Under the pieces are notes generated by a model. That model ran no database searches. It saw only the letters and a program-made list of their open reading frames with translations, and had not been told where the DNA came from. The position numbers were made by a program, and so were the translations under genes. Shown here one piece after another: positions 1-12,529 of a stretch of 64,000 nt of DNA (position 1 is its first letter; each line of letters opens with the position of its first letter). The stretch comes from Cantharellus purpuraceus (lineage: Eukaryota > Basidiomycota > Agaricomycetes > Cantharellales > Hydnaceae), in contig JALBUN010000048.1 in the NCBI GenBank assembly GCA_025174535.1, forward strand, positions 1,984,001-2,048,000, read 5' to 3'.

Positions 1-2560
1 AATCCGTCGCTCACACTGCCCAAAGCCTTCCTCGTTTCTAAGGAGCTGGTTTTGGATGAGCACGATGAACTTCAAGAAGTTGATCGTGCTCCGGGAAATA
101 ACTCATGCGGAATGGTAGGATGGGTTTTCACACTGCGAACACCCCAGTACCCAAATGGTCGCCGTGTGCTTGTCATCGCGAATGACATTACATACAAAAT
201 TGGTTCCTTCGGACCCCAAGAGGATCAGTTCTTCTATCTCGCGTCCCAATATGCTCGGAAATCAGGCATTCCTCGAATCTATCTCTCAGCCAACTCTGGT
301 GCTCGTATAGGCATTGCTGAGGAGCTTCTGCCACTATTTTCATGTGTTTGGAATGTTGAAGATCACCCCGAGAAGGGCATCAACTACTTATATTTGACGC
401 ACGAGAATTTCTTGAAGCTTCAAGAGAAGGGCTCTGAAAGCGTACTTACCATGGAAATCGAAGAGAACGGCGAACGACGACATAAGATTACGGACATCAT
501 TGGTCTGCAGGATGGGCTTGGCGTTGAATGTCTCAAAGGGTCAGGATTGATTGCCGGAGAGACGTCGCGAGCATATGATGACATCTTCACCATCACATTG
601 GTCACTGCCCGATCTGTTGGAATTGGGGCCTACCTTGTTCGTCTTGGACAACGCGCTGTGCAAGTCGAGGGCCAACCCATCATTCTTACCGGCGCTCCTG
701 CACTAAACAAGGTGCTTGGCCGTGAAGTTTATACTTCTAACCTGCAACTAGGTGGCACTCAGATCATGCACAAGAATGGTGTATCCCACCTGACGGCCGG
801 AAGCGACCTTGAAGGGGCTACTCATATTCTGCAATGGCTATCATATATTCCGGAACACCGGGAAGCGCCACTTCCTATCTATGTGACAACCGACTCTTGG
901 GATCGAGATATTGGCTATACTCCACCAAAAGGTGCTTATGATCCCCGCTGGTTTATTGAAGGCAAGACCGACGAGACGTCATCTGAATGGTTGCCTGGGT
1001 TCTTCGACAATAATTCCTTCCAGGAGACTCTGAGCGGATGGGCGCAGACAGTAGTGAGTCTGGTCGATGGCTTGGAACTTCTGCTGGCCCTTGTGCTAAA
1101 CATGTTTTTAGGTAGTCGGTCGCGCCCGTTTAGGTGGAATACCCATCGGTGTCATTGCTGTGGAAAGTAGGCGCCGTGTATGTGTAAATGGATAAGATCT
1201 GCTGACTACCTTGCCTTGTAGCCCGAACTATTGAACGAATAGTCCCTGCTGATCCAGCGAATGCAACCTCGTTTGAGCAACGGATTATGGAAGCTGGTCA
1301 AGTATGGTACCCGAACTCAGCATACAAGACGGCACAAGCGATTTTCGACTTCAGCCGTGAGGGTCTACCGCTCATTATCTTTGCAAACTGGCGTGGCTTT
1401 TCCGGGGGACAGCAAGACATGGTTGGTGTTTAAATTTTCGTAGTACACTTATTATTTATGGTCTGGTAGTATGACGAAGTGTTGAAGCAAGGGTCTAAAG
1501 TGAGTTGACTTCCTCCGATGTGGTTAGTATCTCTATCATTATGCAACAGATTGTCGACGGCCTTTCTAGCTATAAGAAGCCAGTCTTTGTTTATATTATC
1601 CCTAACGGAGAGCTGGTAGGTCAGACGCTATATAAGGCATGACTTACCTCAACCACGCCTTATAGCGCGGAGGTGCATGGGTAGTACTTGATCCTTCGAT
1701 TAATTCTGAGCAAATGGAGATGTATGCGGATATTGAGGCTCGTGCAGGTGTTCTAGGTCCGTGCACTCTTGAAACCTAATTTCTCATGTGAATGCCAACA
1801 AAAATTCCTGGTGCAGAACCAGAAGGGATAATCGAGATCAAGAGTATGCGTTTAGTGGGATGTCGTAGCCTTTATCCCGCTGACTGCTTTGTCTACAGTG
1901 CGTCGAGAGAAACTACTGGGCTTGATGGAGCGCCTGGACACCCAATACGCCACGTACAAGCAGCTGAGCCAGGACTCGTCAAAGACGGCGGAAGAACGCG
2001 CCGCTGCTGCTGAAAAATTATCCGAGAGAGAAACGTACTTGCAGCCTGCATACAAACAGTTGGCGTTACTATATGCCGACTTGCACGAGTACGTCCTCTG
2101 TTGGTTGTCATGATGGAGGCGCGAATTAATGTTGTTTTTCAGTCGTGCTGGACGTATGGAAGCCAAAGGCTGTGCCAAACCAATGACTTGGAAAAATGCC
2201 CGTAGACGCTTTTACTGGGCTCTTCGTGCCCGTCTCGCCCGTTCCGCCGCTCTCGCTCAAATTCAATCCGCATCGCCTGATTCTACATCCGATTATCGCT
2301 CCCGATTACTCAATTCACTGCTATCAGACGTCGAGTCCACGGAGAACCAGGATATTGCTGTTGCTATTGAAGGGCTGAATCTCGCAGCCACATTAGATCA
2401 ACTGCACAAGGATAGTATCACAAAGGGGATGCTAGCAGTTGTCCAAAAGGACCGGAAGGCAGCTCTAGAAGGTATCCTGCGCTTGGCAGATGTGCTTTCA
2501 GATGATGAAAAGGCGACGTTGATCGCCAATATCCAGGCTATGCGCACTGGTGAGTTGTAG
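1..2560 (+). CDS. ACC1: Acetyl-CoA carboxylase, C-terminal part (5' end outside window)
   Basis: Carboxyltransferase half of the eukaryotic multidomain acetyl-CoA carboxylase, the cytosolic enzyme that makes malonyl-CoA for fatty-acid synthesis. The frame is open from base 1. Exons read as 1-1053, 1112-1166, 1222-1421, 1470-1499, 1550-1615, 1666-1756, 1817-1843, 1899-2088 and 2143-2560; all phases agree and give 709 codons before TAG. Family motifs cross the junctions: [51 protein letters not shown] and [20 protein letters not shown]. Two exons are tiny (30 and 27 nt). The last codons (Thr-Gly-Glu-Leu) read through a possible GTGAGT donor at 2549, so the extreme C-terminus may differ if a further intron exists. 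Identification is from family motifs and is secure. Confidence 0.95.
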
Positions 2561-2777
2561 CAATGATTCCATGCCCTAGACAGGTCTTTATCTAATGGAA
2601 ACCACGTTCAGGCCCACCTTCGTACACTAATGGCCCTAACTAATGTAGACTTCTTCAAAGTTCTTTATAATTGTACACCACGGCTGCTAAAATCAATTAT
2701 AAGTTGGAAGTCACAAAGCAACACCGACCACTAAATATCATGGTGAGCCCGACCGAAGATAAAACGCAAAAACACAT
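2561..2777. other. Short intergenic stretch, ACC1 3' flank
   Basis: No coding signal. It probably holds the ACC1 3' UTR. A run of five A at 2768-2772 reads as TTTTT on the minus strand and lies just after the tRNA 3' end, so it is the likely RNA polymerase III terminator. Confidence 0.5.
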
Positions 2778-2873
2778 TGACAAGAGTGAGGTTCGAACTC
2801 ACGCCCCGAAACGAGACCAGATGCACTTAGATGAGCCTAAGTCTGGCGCCTTAGACCACTCGGCCATCTTGCC
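2778..2873 (-). tRNA. tRNA-Leu(UAG) with a 13-nt intron
   Basis: Reading the minus strand from 2873, the acceptor stem GGCAAGA pairs with TCTTGTC (one G-U) and the discriminator is A. The D arm is followed by anticodon stem CCAGA/TCTGG, a type II variable arm and the T arm GTGAG-TTCGAAC-CTCAC. The anticodon loop is CTTAGG plus A, so the anticodon is UAG and reads CUN leucine codons. A 13-nt intron sits after position 37, the standard eukaryotic place, and contains CTAAG, which can pair with the anticodon region. A T5 terminator follows. The intron and CCA-less end are typical of a nuclear fungal tRNA. Confidence 0.95.
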
Positions 2874-3326
2874 ATACCAGGCGGCTGGGAAAAGTACGTA
2901 TCCGATTGAAAGAGCATACTTTAACTATCATTTCATCCCGGAGGCTTTCTCCATGCGAGGTGCTTTACGTGGTGGAATCATGAGACTGGCATCAGCATCT
3001 GAGTGTTTTAGCCATGGCGATGTAATAACAATGGTTTACAGTAATGGTTTAGTCAGCGGACCCTTGATTACATCAGCCATTAGAAATACGGTATTGACTG
3101 TGACAAGTACATATTCCTTGAGCTTTGCCCTCTGCTTTTACAAGCTGTTGACAGCGCAGGAGATCTCTTCCTCCCTCATTTTGCTCAGCTATACATTCTC
3201 TTACGCCTGTCTTAAGCGTCACGTCTCTACACTCTTGGACTTGCCAGATACTTACTTGTCCATACATACCAACCTACTCGACCACCCTCCATCGGTTCAT
3301 TCTTTATCTCGTTTGGGTCAAACACC

Positions 3327-6300
3327 ATGGCTGCATCTATTTCCGCCGCGCTCTCTTCCTTATTTCCCAACAATCCAATGTGGCCTATAAACGCTCCGGT
3401 CACACTCGCCGGCGAAGACGAGCCTCTTGCTGGCGCAGAGTCGAACAAATGCGAGCTGAGGATTGAGGGCATGACGTGTGGAGCATGTGTGGAGGTGGGT
3501 TTCCTGTCAGGTTCAATCGAAGGTATTCAGTTGAGCGGGACGATAGTCTATCGAGTCGGCGTTACGGGGTCAACCTGGCATCCAATCCGTCAAAGTAGCT
3601 CTTCTCGCTGAACGTGCCGTCATTGAATTTGATCCCTCCATGTGGACAACAGAGAAGCTCATTGAGGTTCGTTGCGGTTAAGCGTCATGTACGGGATCCT
3701 GCGTTACTCATCGCTATTCTCACAGGAAATCTCCGACGTAGGCTTTGACGCGACAGAAATTCGCATCAACGGAGTTGATGCTGTCACCCTTCGCATTTAT
3801 GGAATGATAAGCTCTTCCTGCACATCAATTGTCGAGACAGAACTCGGTGCCCTCCCGGGCGTTACATCTGTTGCAGTCTCCCTTGCCACAGAAACTTGCC
3901 AAATCACGTATGATCGCTCCTTTGTCGGTGTTCGTGACATGGTTGATCGGGTTTCTGAACTTGGCTTTGACGCCGTGCTCTCCGATGATAATGACGCAAC
4001 ACAACTTCGCTCTCTAAAACGTACCAAAGAGATAAATGAATGGCGCTCTCGGTTCAAGACCAGTCTGGCATTCGCTATTCCGGTGTTCTTCCTAAGCATG
4101 ATTGCACCCCGCATTCCTTTTCTCGCACGCCTCCTCAATTACCGCCTTGCACGCGGTATCTATACCGGCGACGTGCTCACACTTGTTCTCACTCTCCCTG
4201 TACAGACCTGGCTAGCCCGACGGTTCTACCGTAATGCGTACAAGTCCCTTCGCCACGGCTCAGCCACCATGGACGTACTAGTCGTCCTGGGTACCAGTGC
4301 CGCTTTCGCGTACTCCGTCTTAGCCATGGCCTTTGCCACAAGCAACCCTGACCCCGAGTTTCGCCCCGCCGTATTCTTTGACACCTCGACAATGCTCATT
4401 ACAATCGTATCTTTAGGTAGATATATGGAGAATCTCGCAAAGGGAAAGACTTCCGCGGCGCTTACCGATCTCATGTCACTCAAGCCGACCATGGCAACAA
4501 TATATACCGATCCAGAGTGCAAGATGGAAAAGCGCATACCCACAGAGTTTGTCCAGGTGGATGACACAGTCAAAATTGTGCCAGGGGATAAGATTCCCGC
4601 AGATGGCACAGTAGTCCGTGGCTCTTCTACCATCGATGAAAGTGCTGTCACTGGTGAGCCCGTGCCAGTCCTCAAGCAGGTCGGTGATGCATGCATTGGT
4701 GGTACAGTTAATGGCCTGGGGACTTTTGACATGCTCGTTACTCGAGCAGGCAAGGATACCGCGCTTTCACAGATTGTCAAACTTGTAGAAGATGCACAAA
4801 CGAGCAAGGCTCCAATCCAAGCCTTTGCAGACAAGGTGGCAGGCTATTTTGTCCCTACTGTTATCTCCCTCGCAGTCGTTACGTTCCTCGCTTGGATGAT
4901 TATCTCGAACTGGATTCTGCCAGAGCAGCGATTGCCGGATGTGTTCAATACTCCCGGCGCAAGCAAAATCGCCGTGTGCCTAAAGCTATGTATCTCCGTC
5001 GTCGTCGTCGCGTGTCCGTGTGCTCTTGGCCTCAGCACGCCAACAGCCATTATGGTTGGCACTGGAGTGGGCGCGAAGAACGGAATACTCATCAAGAGTG
5101 GTCGTGCTCTTGAGGCAAGCAGATATATCCGCCGTATTGTCTTTGACAAGACCGGGACCGTCACTGAAGGCAAACTCACACTTGCCGCGCTTGTGTGGAC
5201 TCCCGCTTTAGATGAGCTCGATACCATCTCCGACGAGCATACTGTGGGTACACCTGTCACTGGTGTTGCTGCAAACCACGCCGCACTGGCTCAGCCCGTT
5301 GCTGATGGCGTCACGAGCCGCCTCACCGTTTTAGCATTGGTCTCAGCTGCAGAAGGTCGTTCAGAGCACCCACTCGCCAAGGCGGTCGCGTCGTATGGGA
5401 AGGAGGTCGTCGCGCAACATACAAGTATCAATGGCACTATGCCAGAGATCGAGATCACAGCGTTCGAGAGCGTCACTGGCGCTGGCGTCAAGGCAACATT
5501 GCTCACTGGGCAGAACGTGTCATACGATGTGTTTGTCGGGACCGCGCCGTTCATTTGTCAAGCACAAGATAACACTGCATCGCTTCCCGCGTCGCTCTCG
5601 GCTTTTGAAGTACAGGAAACATCATTAGGACGGACTGTTATCTACGTTTCCATGACGCGCGGTTCCGGGGGGACACCACAGCCCGTTCTCGCCCTGTCGT
5701 TATCTGATCGACCGAAACCTTCTGCGGCACCTGCCATTCGAGCCCTTCAGAACATGGGTATCGAGGTGAACATCATGACTGGGGATGGAGAGGCCACCGC
5801 GAAAGCCGTGGCACAACAGGTAGGTATCAAGCCCGATGGTATCTGGTCGCGCATGAGTCCTCAGGGAAAGGCCAGAGTTGTGGAGCAGCTGATGGAAAAG
5901 GATGGCGGTGGCGTCGCGATGGTGAGTCTCTCCGCTCTATAGCCACTTAACCGTACGCGTGTTTAGCGAATTTGCAGGTTGGCGATGGTATCAACGACTC
6001 TCCAGCACTCGTTGCTGCATCTATCGGGATTGCGCTCTCGTCGGGAACAACCGTTGCCGTGGAAGCTGCGGACATTGTCCTTATGCGTTCAAACCTGCTC
6101 GACGTCGTGGCTGCTCTACATCTTTCACGAGGTATATTCCGCGTCATTCGGCGAAATCTCTTGTGGGCGTGTATTTACAATGTGCTGGGGATTCCTCTCG
6201 CGATGGGCTTTTTCCTTCCTTTGGGCTGGAGTTTGCATCCCATGACTGCGGGGGCTGCCATGGCGTTCTCGAGCGTCAGCGTTGTTGTGAGCTCTCTCAC

Positions 6301-6490
6301 GCTGAAGTGGTGGCATCGCCCTCTAGAGGCTTCCATGCCCGACGAGCAGCTAGTCTCAGGGCCGGCTATATGGGACAGTATCAAACTTGTCTTGTACGAC
6401 TGGTGGGATTCCATCAAAGCTACTGTACGTGGACGGAAGAGCCTCGAAGGCTACAGCCAGATTCCATTAGAAATGAGTGATCGGGTATAG
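3327..6490 (+). CDS. CCC2: Copper-transporting P1B-type ATPase (Ccc2/ATP7-like)
   Basis: Predicted Golgi copper pump that moves Cu(I) into the secretory lumen to load copper enzymes. Exons are 3327-3494, 3547-3666, 3726-5921 and 5978-6490, all in phase, giving 998 aa. The first heavy-metal-associated domain has GMTCGAC (Cys51, Cys54). The second, around residues 115-190, reads GMISSSC and has lost the first metal-binding Cys. Pump signatures are present: TGEPV (about 405), membrane CPC at 526-528, phosphorylated Asp in DKTGT at about 570, TGDGEATAK, and GDGINDSPA just after the last intron. Length fits fungal Ccc2. The gene converges on the minus-strand gene ending at 6825, with about 330 bp between them. 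The weak second domain is the only oddity. Confidence 0.95.
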
Positions 6491-6824
6491 TGTAATATGG
6501 GACCTATTTTGTTGTTGTGCTATTGTTTTGGAGTCTTGTATAACGCTATATTATTTGAGCCATCTTGTTTCTCATTCTTCATTGGAATCAAACATATTAC
6601 TAGAAAGCCTGCAACCGTTTGCTCTCAGGCTTACATATTTAATCGATATACTAGTACAAGGGGATACCTCCAAAAAACCAACCGTTTGAGGGAGCGGGTA
6701 CTAGTTCATCCCACCGATGGTACAATAGCAATGGTAGAAATAGTACGACTGACAGCAATGCGCGAAGAATGGAATATGGGGATCATAATGACCAGGTGGA
6801 GAAGGAACGAAGATATACGGGCGC
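6491..6824. other. Intergenic between convergent genes
   Basis: AT-richer sequence between two convergent stop codons; presumably overlapping 3' UTRs. A small open frame on the plus strand has no recognisable content. Nothing else seen. Confidence 0.4.
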
Positions 6825-9800
6825 TCATTCACGCGCGACCCAGTCGGTACTTCGAGACACCAGCTCGATAGAGTTGTCCGTCGTCCAAAACAGTTTTTCG
6901 GTCGGTGTGCGACCAGACCAGCTTTTTTGATTACGGAGAATCATAGCTTGCTGTGCGCCAAAGTTGCGCTGGTCGTGAGCAAAGAGCTCGACATTTTCGT
7001 GGAGAGCTTCGGAGAGAACCTGGATGTCGGCCAGAATGGACTGCAGGGCGCGCACTGCGGAAAGCGTCAGCGTTTCCTTGCGGTTGCGCACGGTGTGGCT
7101 GCTTGGGGACGGGAGGCTGTGCGTGATGTTCTGCAGGACGGTGTGCAGAATACGTTTCGTCTCGCTCAGCACCTTTTGTGCCTGCTGGACGTTCTTGCGC
7201 GACACGAGTACCAGGGCACGTGTGATCATTTCGGAGGCAAGGAGCTCCATCCTGCGACGGACAATGACCGCGTCAGAGGTAGGGGAGGTCCCCATGGGAT
7301 TGGGCTGTGCACGGGATGACGGCGGGAGAAGCGTGACGGTGAGCAGAACAGGGTGCGCGAGGCGGGACACATGTTTCGCAGCAGCAGGATCGTAAAACAT
7401 CCCATCCACTTCAAACACAGGCACCTCGTCAATCATCCCTTCCATCATCCCCTCAACGAGATTTGCATCGCCATCACCAATGTCAAGACCCATGCTGGCG
7501 ACGTACCGCTCCGTCGCATTCGGATGGGATCGAAGTTGTCCTGTGCCGCCGCCTCTCCGTGTCCCGTTCATCGCGACAGCATCGGTGTTATCCAGCTCGA
7601 GCTCCACGAGCATTTCTTTGCGTTCACCGTACCGTAGCTCGCCGACGTCGACGTCGACGTCATGCCCATCGCTCGCGACGATGCTCGACGGCCCGCCAGA
7701 GACCTTGCGGATGCGGAAGCGGCGCCCATCAACAACTTTCATATGAATCTTCATATTGAGCAACCCAATGGACATCATCCCGCCGATGCAGCCGGCGATA
7801 CAGTCACGAAGGTCGTACCAGTCCTTGACGAACGTATACGTCCCATTCGTGTGGTTCGACATGAGCCACAACGATGCCGGATCATGTGATCGGCCATACC
7901 CAAACGAATGAATGGGGACGCTACGCGGGAGCGTCAGTGCACCAATAGATCAAGATCGAGGGACACTAACTTGGCTGCTTCAGCACGCGCGAGGACGAGA
8001 TCCATCTGTGCACGCCTAGTGCTATCCGCCGCATCACTAACGAGCATCATACCAGAAATGGCGTTTCGTGATTTGCGCTGAAGCACGACGTCCAGGCCAT
8101 GGTTCACTCCCGTCACAACGTCGGTCTTCTCATCCTTGGCCGTTCGCACTATGAAATCGTCTTCGGCGGCATCGTCACGCGCACCGATGCCCTCTACAAA
8201 TTTGACGAGACGCAAATGACCCTGGGGGCGTCCCGGGCACAAAAATGGTGTCTTGCGTACGCGGCCACCAAGCCCCACCTCGAAGGTCACTAGACTGAGA
8301 CGATCCTTGGGTCCAAGACTAGCAATGATGAAGTCGAGTGCAGTTTTGATGACACGTTGCTTGAGCACAGCGGTCGATTGACTCGCAGTGGGAGGAGGAA
8401 GCGAGACCACCAAGATGAGGTCGAGTGGTGTGTGAGGGAGAGAGGGGAGAGAATTACTTGGGCCCGCAGACAAGTGCGGTGATACGAGCCCAGGAGAGTG
8501 GGGGGACTCGTGGTAGTCTTCGTGGTGTGTGGGAAGCTTGCCATGCGCCAGGCGGGAGCCATGGCTTGTAGAAGAGGACAAGGTGGAACGGCTGGAGCCT
8601 TGCGCAAGAAGGCTATCTGTCTGGCTCGTGACATCACTCCCAGTGCTACCGCTAAGCATTCGTTGAGCCTTGCTTCCAGCACTCGTTGGTGGTACACCAA
8701 ACTCATCCGTGTCGGCGATGGCGCCACGTGGGGGTCCATGGAAGTTTGCCACGAGTTCAGCAATATGTGAACGCCATGTCTCAAGACTTGAATGATCTTT
8801 GAAGATGAGGATGAAGGACTCTAGGCGCTCATCTTCCATATCTATGGTGAGGCTAAGCTCGCCGGAAACGCTGGTCTCGGTGACTTGCTTGATGTGGCGA
8901 ATATAAATGCGACCTTTAAGGCGAAGGACCCCTTTGGCCTGCTGCACAGCGGGAGAGTCGCCAAAGGCATTGGAGCTTGACGCCGAGGAGAGGAGCCTGC
9001 CGAGGCTGCGTTTCTTCTCCTCGATGACACAGATGATCGCTTCTTTGAAAAGGTACACATAGAACTCGCGTACAAGCGAGTCACGGCGTACACTGAGGAG
9101 ATCAAACATTTGGAGTGTGCCAAGCCCGGGAAGGGGGTGACCCTTCCAGTCGATGATACGGTTGCGCAGATCTTCAGTGATACTGTTGAATGGTGACTCA
9201 ACGTCGGACGGGGCAGGAGTTGCGTTGTAGGCATATGGAGTAGACGCTAACGAATCGGGCGAGGACGGGCGATGTCGCGTAGTAACAGTTACGTCAGAAC
9301 GGTCGCTGAGGTTTTGCGATGTGTGATGATCCGGACGAGGACTTGGGCTGGGAGCTGGCATGATACTGGCATGCGCATGTGCACGGTAAGCAGGATCTAT
9401 GACGGGACCTGGGATATGACCATGTGTGCGCCGGCTAGGGAGCTCAATGGTAACAATGCAAGTGAGGGGTTGAGCCGGGTCACTTGTACGTGTGAGTGTG
9501 GAGAATTCAGGCTTGACCTGAATGCTGGGGGCGACAATATATGGGGAATTGTGAGGGACATGGGTATGGTGGTCGCTGGACCCGGATCGAACAGATGTGC
9601 CAGCAGGGTGGGGGCTATCAATTGGATCATCCTGGCTGGGATCGTATGGAGGAGGTGCACTGTTGCCATTGCGGGAATTGGCAGGCTGGCCCCTGCCTGG
9701 GTAAATGGCGGGGGAATTGCGCTCACCCATGCCAGTGAGAGCAGCAAGCTCTGAATGAAGAGATTGAAGGCATCAGGGATGGGTAATGCCACCACACAAC

Positions 9801-10214
9801 GTGCTCACTGTTGCTCTTGCCAGAGTCACCATCGCCGACCTTCATCGGGCGGCGACAAACGCCGCAAACACCCAGATTCGACTTGCGCGGCACATTGGTA
9901 GCCCTTATTCCGGGGGGTGGGCCGTAGACAGCGACAAAGCAGGCTTCGTGGAGCGCATGGCCACACTCGGGGACGATGTGAGGCTTCTCGCCTGGGAGGC
10001 GGAAAGAAAAAGAGAGAGGCTCAAGGCAGACGGGACATTCTTCCTCGTCGTCGTCTGCGTCGCGAGAAGAAACGACAGGTAAAGGAGCGGGAGACATCAC
10101 AGCGTATGGGTGTGAGAAAGAGCTAGAGAAAGATGTTGTAGAGTTGGAACGCTGCTTGGGAGGGGTAGACTGTTGTTGTGAGCGAAATTTTGGCCAAGTT
10201 GACGGCGGTGCCAT
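6825..10214 (-). CDS. RING-PH-vWA scaffold protein, Far1/Ste5-like
   Basis: Three exons on the minus strand (10214-9809, 9750-7971, 7920-6825) join in phase to 1093 aa. Residues 60-120 form a RING-H2 finger: CPVC, then CGHALHEAC, then CGVC. A long Pro/Ser/His-rich linker follows. Residues about 336-472 look like a PH domain (FYVYLFKEAIICVI, then FILIFKDHSSLETW). A vWA-like domain starts near 585 (LDLILVVS) and crosses the last intron at VPIHSFGYGRSHDP. It lacks a clear metal-binding DxSxS motif. This domain order is that of Far1 and Ste5, which link pheromone-activated G-beta to Cdc42 and the MAP kinase cascade. A role in mating signalling is inferred from architecture only; a RING-vWA ubiquitin ligase of other function is possible. 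Confidence 0.8.
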
Positions 10215-12529
10215 ACAATGAGGCTACCAGTACTGGAAGACACAGGGCAAAAGCACTATCGCTTGGAGTCCGCTGAATCTTGCTCCTACCTGTACCCCGA
10301 ACACCCTGATAGCCGCACCCCCTTCTAGTCTCAATCTACACATGCCATCCCCCCATCCTTCATATCATTCCATTTCTTTCAACATGAATTCTACAACTTG
10401 ACACGTTTCACCAGCTCCATCCATCGTCCAAAAGGCCAACACACCGCGCGAACATCGTGCAACGAACGGCGCTCAGACGCTCGCTATTGATTGTTTTGCG
10501 CGCAGGGCCAATGCAGTGCAGGGCCCCCCCCCATTGTCCTTCACAATATACAAACGACACCATAAAACAGCTCGTACCAGCAGCATCCAGAGGACACCGT
10601 CAGCGCGGTTTGTCAGAGCGTCTTGGAATCCAGGATCTATCAAAGAACCGCGGCGCATGTCCCTATACGCGCCTTGGAAACAGATTATTCGGTATCATCC
10701 TGCATCGACTTCCATCCAGAGTGCTCGTGCTTCAGGGGGAAGGGCATCTGTGGCGTGCGAACCAGGACCACCATCATAAATTTTCCTAAAAGCGAACATT
10801 TATGTTGTATTGTGTGATGCCGGCTCCATTGTCCAGGGTCCATCTCCTCACGGGACTAGATGGGCTGCAGGGGACTCCGAGCCATTGCGCGGCGTTCATG
10901 TCCATGCTGACCGTCCCCAAGAACTTTCATTTCCCTTTGAATCGTAAAGCCCCACCAGACTGATCTTCCAGGCACACTCATGCCTTGCCATTCCTAATCT
11001 TTCTCACAGCATCTAACAAACTCAGACTTTGGCCAAGAATCGCCAAGGACCGGCTCAAGATTGATCTTCTCCCTTCTAAACTTTCATGTCATACTCCGCA
11101 TCGCATATCCATCTAATCACGGCTATTCTTAATTGGCCTCTGGTGTGCAGAAGGATCACGTTCCCTCCTGTGCAACCCACATGGGCGTACCTTATATCTT
11201 CTCTGCTATATGCATCAGACGCCATGCAGTCAAATATTTCTACCCTCCCACCCAGCCTCTCATCAACGGCCAGATACGACCCACTGTGACATCATCTCCA
11301 ACAAGTCTGCTTTTAGTTAGCAAACTCTCACCACCTTCCGCATAGTGGCCTTTCCCACCGTGCTCTACCTCTTCAAATCTGATGCCGACCGATCTATTAA
11401 TTATAAGCTAGCATGTCGATTACTAGATCTCCCGCATGCATGGCCACGTTACACTTGCTGACGTACCGACACAAAGTAGACCACCGTCAGTGTCAGTGTG
11501 ATAACAATTTAGCAGGTCGGACAAATATATCACAGACGGTGCTAGCCTGAGAAGACATCACCCTAAACATTGTCAAACATTTCAGAATAGCGAGCATTAA
11601 CAAACATCACTCAAATATCCCGCAGCGCGCTCACGCTCTCAGCCTGGAAGCAAATTTAGTCGGGCATCAGCTTGTTTCCATCTGACTTTCTTGTATAACA
11701 GGTCCCGCGAACAATACTAGCAACGAAGCGGCGGGTAACCCCTCCAGACAGTATGAGCAGCTTCAATAGTTCGGCAACCATATTTAACAATACCTCGGGT
11801 TCTAGACTATGGCAGTGAGTTATTTAAAGCCATGCTACATACTTCGGTCTCGTGCATCAGCCGTGTTGCTGTTCACGGTCGGCCATGACCATTGTTATTA
11901 TTGTTATTCTTGAAAGTATAGAACATTGTGTTTCCGATGGCAGTGGCTCGGGAAATACATCAATTCAGCTTCCGCTCTTTATATCAACGGGAACTGACCT
12001 GAGTGATCCTTCCCTCCTTTATAGCACGACAGTCGATGGACAGCTTATGTACCACACCACAGACTCCTAAGCTTCGTAATTTCGTCTTCTGCTATAACAC
12101 CAAAAAAAATTCGCTTTACCTTACCCCTGTATCTCTCAGGAAGCTTCGAAGCTAATTAGGCTGAATGCAAGCTTACAGCATCCCCCTCCTTGGCGCTCAT
12201 CTGGGCAAAGCGTCTGGGTTCTCGTAAGAAATAAGGGCATCCATGTCATCAACATACTCTGACAGGTAATCTGACGACGGGGGGAATAAAGGCTATTAGA
12301 TCTCGGGAATGAGCGTGATCAAACATCTTGATAATATAACATAGCACATCGACTGGCTCTTTGTACAAGATCTATTATCATATCTTGTTGGGCATTTGTG
12401 GGGTTGGGGTTTCCAGTGTCTGCGGCGCACGCTAAGTTGGTCCAGTCACGTGTCACACCTCCGTAAATCTCAGCCAATGATGTTTGAGTTCCGTCATAGG
12501 TACAACCGTTCACTATTCCGTCTCGAATC
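10215..12529. other. 2.3-kb intergenic region, no gene supported
   Basis: It separates the divergent starts of the scaffold gene (minus) and the oxidoreductase gene (plus), so both promoters should lie here. Several small open frames (for example 10457-10789 plus and 12319-12531 minus) have no family motif, no convincing splice partners and no paired start context. The first part, around 10.3-10.6 kb, is pyrimidine-rich, as in many fungal promoters. Confidence 0.5.

Noticed and set aside
2671..3390. 239-codon plus-strand frame
   Set aside because: It runs straight across the tRNA-Leu gene and into the start of the copper ATPase gene, with no motif. A chance frame.
10457..10789. 110-codon plus-strand frame in the intergenic region
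   Set aside because: Low-complexity composition, overlapping frames on both strands, no motif.
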